Positions 5,920-7,393 of a DNA stretch of 7,393 nt are shown one piece after another; the stretch's first letter is position 1; every line of letters begins with the position of its first letter. Under the pieces are notes generated by a model that was not told the origin of the DNA, searched no databases, and saw only the letters and a list, made by a program, of their open reading frames with translations. The position numbers and the translations under genes are program-made. The stretch is from Actinomycetota bacterium (GTDB lineage: Bacteria; Actinomycetota; Thermoleophilia; UBA2241): the NCBI GenBank assembly GCA_003157715.1, contig PMKK01000025.1:1-7393 (forward strand). The letters run 5' to 3'.

Positions 5920-7393
5920 TCACTCCGGCCGCGACGCCATCCCCGCGCCGCCTGCGGACTCCGTGGTGAGCGCGGAATCCGCGGTGAGCGCGGCTTCCGT
6001 GGTGAGCGCGGCTTCCGCGGCGAGCGCAAGAGTCGGCGGCGGCGCGTCACGATTGAGGCGGCGGTAGAGCTTGTGCATGCGCTTGTGGATCTCGACGAAA
6101 GTGGCGAAGCGCTCGTCGTAGACCGCGCTGCTCGCGGCCCGCGGCCGGTAGACCTCGGCGATGCCCACCAGACCGGGCACGTCGCGAAACTCGATCTCGC
6201 CGAGCCCGACGGCCGCGATCCAGGCCGCGCCCCGGGCGTTGGCCTGGAGAGGGTCGCGCACCTGGCGCACCTCGACTCCCAGGGTGTCGGCGAAGATCTG
6301 GCTCCAGACCGCCGACTGGCCGCCGCCGCCGACCAGGTTGACGGCCGTCACGGGCCGGCCGAGAAACTTCTCGACGGGCTTCATGAGCCAGCGCGTGTTC
6401 AACGCCACGCCCTCCAAAAAGGCGCGCACGATGTCCTCGCGGGTGTTGTCCAGCGAGAGGTTATACAGACCAGCGCGCAGCGAGCGGTCGTCGACCGGGG
6501 CGCGCTCGCCGTAGATCCAGGGTGTGTAGATGACCCCGTTGGCGCCGGCCGGCACGCGCTCGGCGATGCGGTCGAAGATCTTGAAGACGTCGGGCAGGCG
6601 CGCCTCGGTGAGCAGCTCGTCGCGGTGGTAGAGGACGTTGTCGCGCAAGAAGGTGAGATTGGCGCCGGCGGCCGCCTGCAAGGCCGTCAGCAGCCAGCGT
6701 CCGGGCACCGCGCAGGGTACCGAGGCGATGCCGCTGACGACGTCGGTCTTCTTGAACGGCACGTGCGTGGCCAGCCACGACGACGTCCCGATGTAGACGT
6801 GCGCGGCAAAGTCGTCGACGGCTCCCGAACCGATCGCCGCGGCGGTGTTGTCGATGGCGCCGGCGACCACCGCGGTGCTCGCCGGCAGACCGAGGGCCGC
6901 CGCCGCCTCGGCGGTCAGCGTACCCAACACGTCGGTGCACTTGACGATCTCGGGCAGCTTATCGGGGTCGATGCCGCAGTGCGCGACGAGCCCGTCGTGA
7001 TAGTGGACCTTGTCGGCGCGGCGGTTGTCGGTGACCCACGAGGTGAGGATCGAGTCGTAGGTGGCGGCGAAGCGGCCGGTCAGGCGCAGGTTCAGGTAGT
7101 CGAGCACGTTCAGGAACTTGTAGGTGCGCTCGTAGACCTCAGGGAAGGCCTCGCGCACCAGCAGCATGTGGGCGGCCGGGTCTTTGCCGGTCGGCGAGGG
7201 CATGCCGCCCGTGATCCTGATCCAGCGCTGCAGGCGCGCCACGCTGAAGCCCGAGTAGTTCACGGCGCCGCGGAACCGGCGGCGCAGCGGCTCGGCGCCG
7301 CGCATGTCCATCCACAGTATGCAGTCCATGAGCGGCCGGCCCTCGCGGTCGACGGCCACCGTGCCCTCTCCCTGGGTCGAGCAGCAGACGGCG
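5920..7393 (-). CDS. FGGY-family carbohydrate kinase (xylulokinase-like), paralogue 2, N-terminus cut by the window
   Basis: The 490 visible residues belong to an ATP-dependent sugar or polyol kinase of the same FGGY subfamily as the plus-strand gene at 167-1780. The frame stays open to the window edge and aligns with residue 76 of that kinase, so about 75 residues with the first phosphate loop are missing. A GTG at 7357-7359 falls mid-domain and is not the start. Visible motifs are STQGEG, ILWMDMRG, LDYLNLRLTGRFAAT, SWVTDNR and the likely catalytic Asp in GAIDNTAAAIGSGAV (codon 6850-6852). GTSSWLATHVPFKKTD, IYTPWIYGERAPVDD and the C-terminal LVGGGGQSAVW follow. After the conserved end (KRMHKLYRRLNRD) comes an unusual tail of about 40 residues with repeated LTTEAA-type hexapeptides. 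It is the first minus-strand gene of the run, 61 bases before the transporter. Family is certain, substrate unknown. Confidence 0.93.
   Translation of the reverse strand, partial: AVCCSTQGEGTVAVDREGRPLMDCILWMDMRGAEPLRRRFRGAVNYSGFSVARLQRWIRITGGMPSPTGKDPAAHMLLVREAFPEVYERTYKFLNVLDYLNLRLTGRFAATYDSILTSWVTDNRRADKVHYHDGLVAHCGIDPDKLPEIVKCTDVLGTLTAEAAAALGLPASTAVVAGAIDNTAAAIGSGAVDDFAAHVYIGTSSWLATHVPFKKTDVVSGIASVPCAVPGRWLLTALQAAAGANLTFLRDNVLYHRDELLTEARLPDVFKIFDRIAERVPAGANGVIYTPWIYGERAPVDDRSLRAGLYNLSLDNTREDIVRAFLEGVALNTRWLMKPVEKFLGRPVTAVNLVGGGGQSAVWSQIFADTLGVEVRQVRDPLQANARGAAWIAAVGLGEIEFRDVPGLVGIAEVYRPRAASSAVYDERFATFVEIHKRMHKLYRRLNRDAPPPTLALAAEAALTTEAALTADSALTTESAGGAGMASRPE
5956..6027. repeat. 18-bp tandem repeat, four units, in the C-terminal tail of the second FGGY kinase
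   Basis: The units at 5956-5973, 5974-5991, 5992-6009 and 6010-6027 follow the pattern gg(ac/aa/ct)tccg(t/c)gg(t/c)gagcgc. They encode hexapeptides of the form A-L-T-T-E-A (with AD and AAE variants) beyond the last conserved helix of the kinase. Unit length keeps the frame, and the first kinase has no counterpart. Confidence 0.9.

Noticed and set aside
4401..5969. Plus-strand open frame (522 codons) antisense to the MFS transporter
   Set aside because: The translation is dominated by Arg, Asp, His and Gln without any recognisable fold, and it mirrors the transporter codons.
5859..6050. N-terminal extension of the MFS transporter to 6050
   Set aside because: It would overlap the end of the second kinase and add a basic repeat-derived peptide. 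ATG 5856-5858 has an excellent ribosome binding site directly upstream.
7357..7359. GTG as the start of the second kinase
   Set aside because: The frame remains open to the window edge with conserved FGGY residues (CCSTQGEG) upstream of it, so the gene begins outside the window.

Overview
The window is very GC-rich, and G or C fills nearly every third codon position. Start sites carry strong GGAGG-type ribosome binding sites. The best-recognised protein, a GabD2-type succinic semialdehyde dehydrogenase, looks most like mycobacterial GabD2, and the FGGY kinases resemble actinobacterial ones as I remember them. A high-GC Actinomycetota genome is therefore the most likely source, but this is inference and I cannot name a genus.

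Layout. Positions 1-165 hold the 3' end of an unrecognised plus-strand gene, interrupted by an in-frame TAG at 82-84. One base after its TGA starts a complete FGGY-family carbohydrate kinase (167-1780, plus strand). An 80-base convergent spacer with GC hairpins follows. The rest is a minus-strand run read from right to left: a second, paralogous FGGY kinase (5920 to beyond 7393, N-terminus outside the window), an MFS transporter with FLVCR/SLC49-like features (4500-5858), the GabD2-type aldehyde dehydrogenase (2844-4439), and a short-chain dehydrogenase (1861-2743). The short-chain dehydrogenase is frameshifted by one extra copy of a 13-bp tandem repeat. No RNA gene, CRISPR array, transposase or attachment site was seen, and no gene-free stretch exceeds about 100 bases.

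How the genes may work together. Importer, kinase, aldehyde dehydrogenase and alcohol/ketone dehydrogenase in one orientation, with a second kinase of the same subfamily converging on them, look like a small-molecule uptake and catabolism cluster. The substrate is not evident. The transporter keeps a Trp and two Gln residues at positions that seem to match the choline-binding residues of human FLVCR proteins. An amino-alcohol, polyol or related compound is thus a testable idea rather than a conclusion.

The most striking sequence-level signals are short tandem repeats. The 13-bp repeat breaks the short-chain dehydrogenase. Three 18-bp repeat tracts lie in frame at both termini of the transporter and in the C-terminal tail of the second kinase. 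A 19-bp tandem repeat lies in the spacer before the short-chain dehydrogenase.
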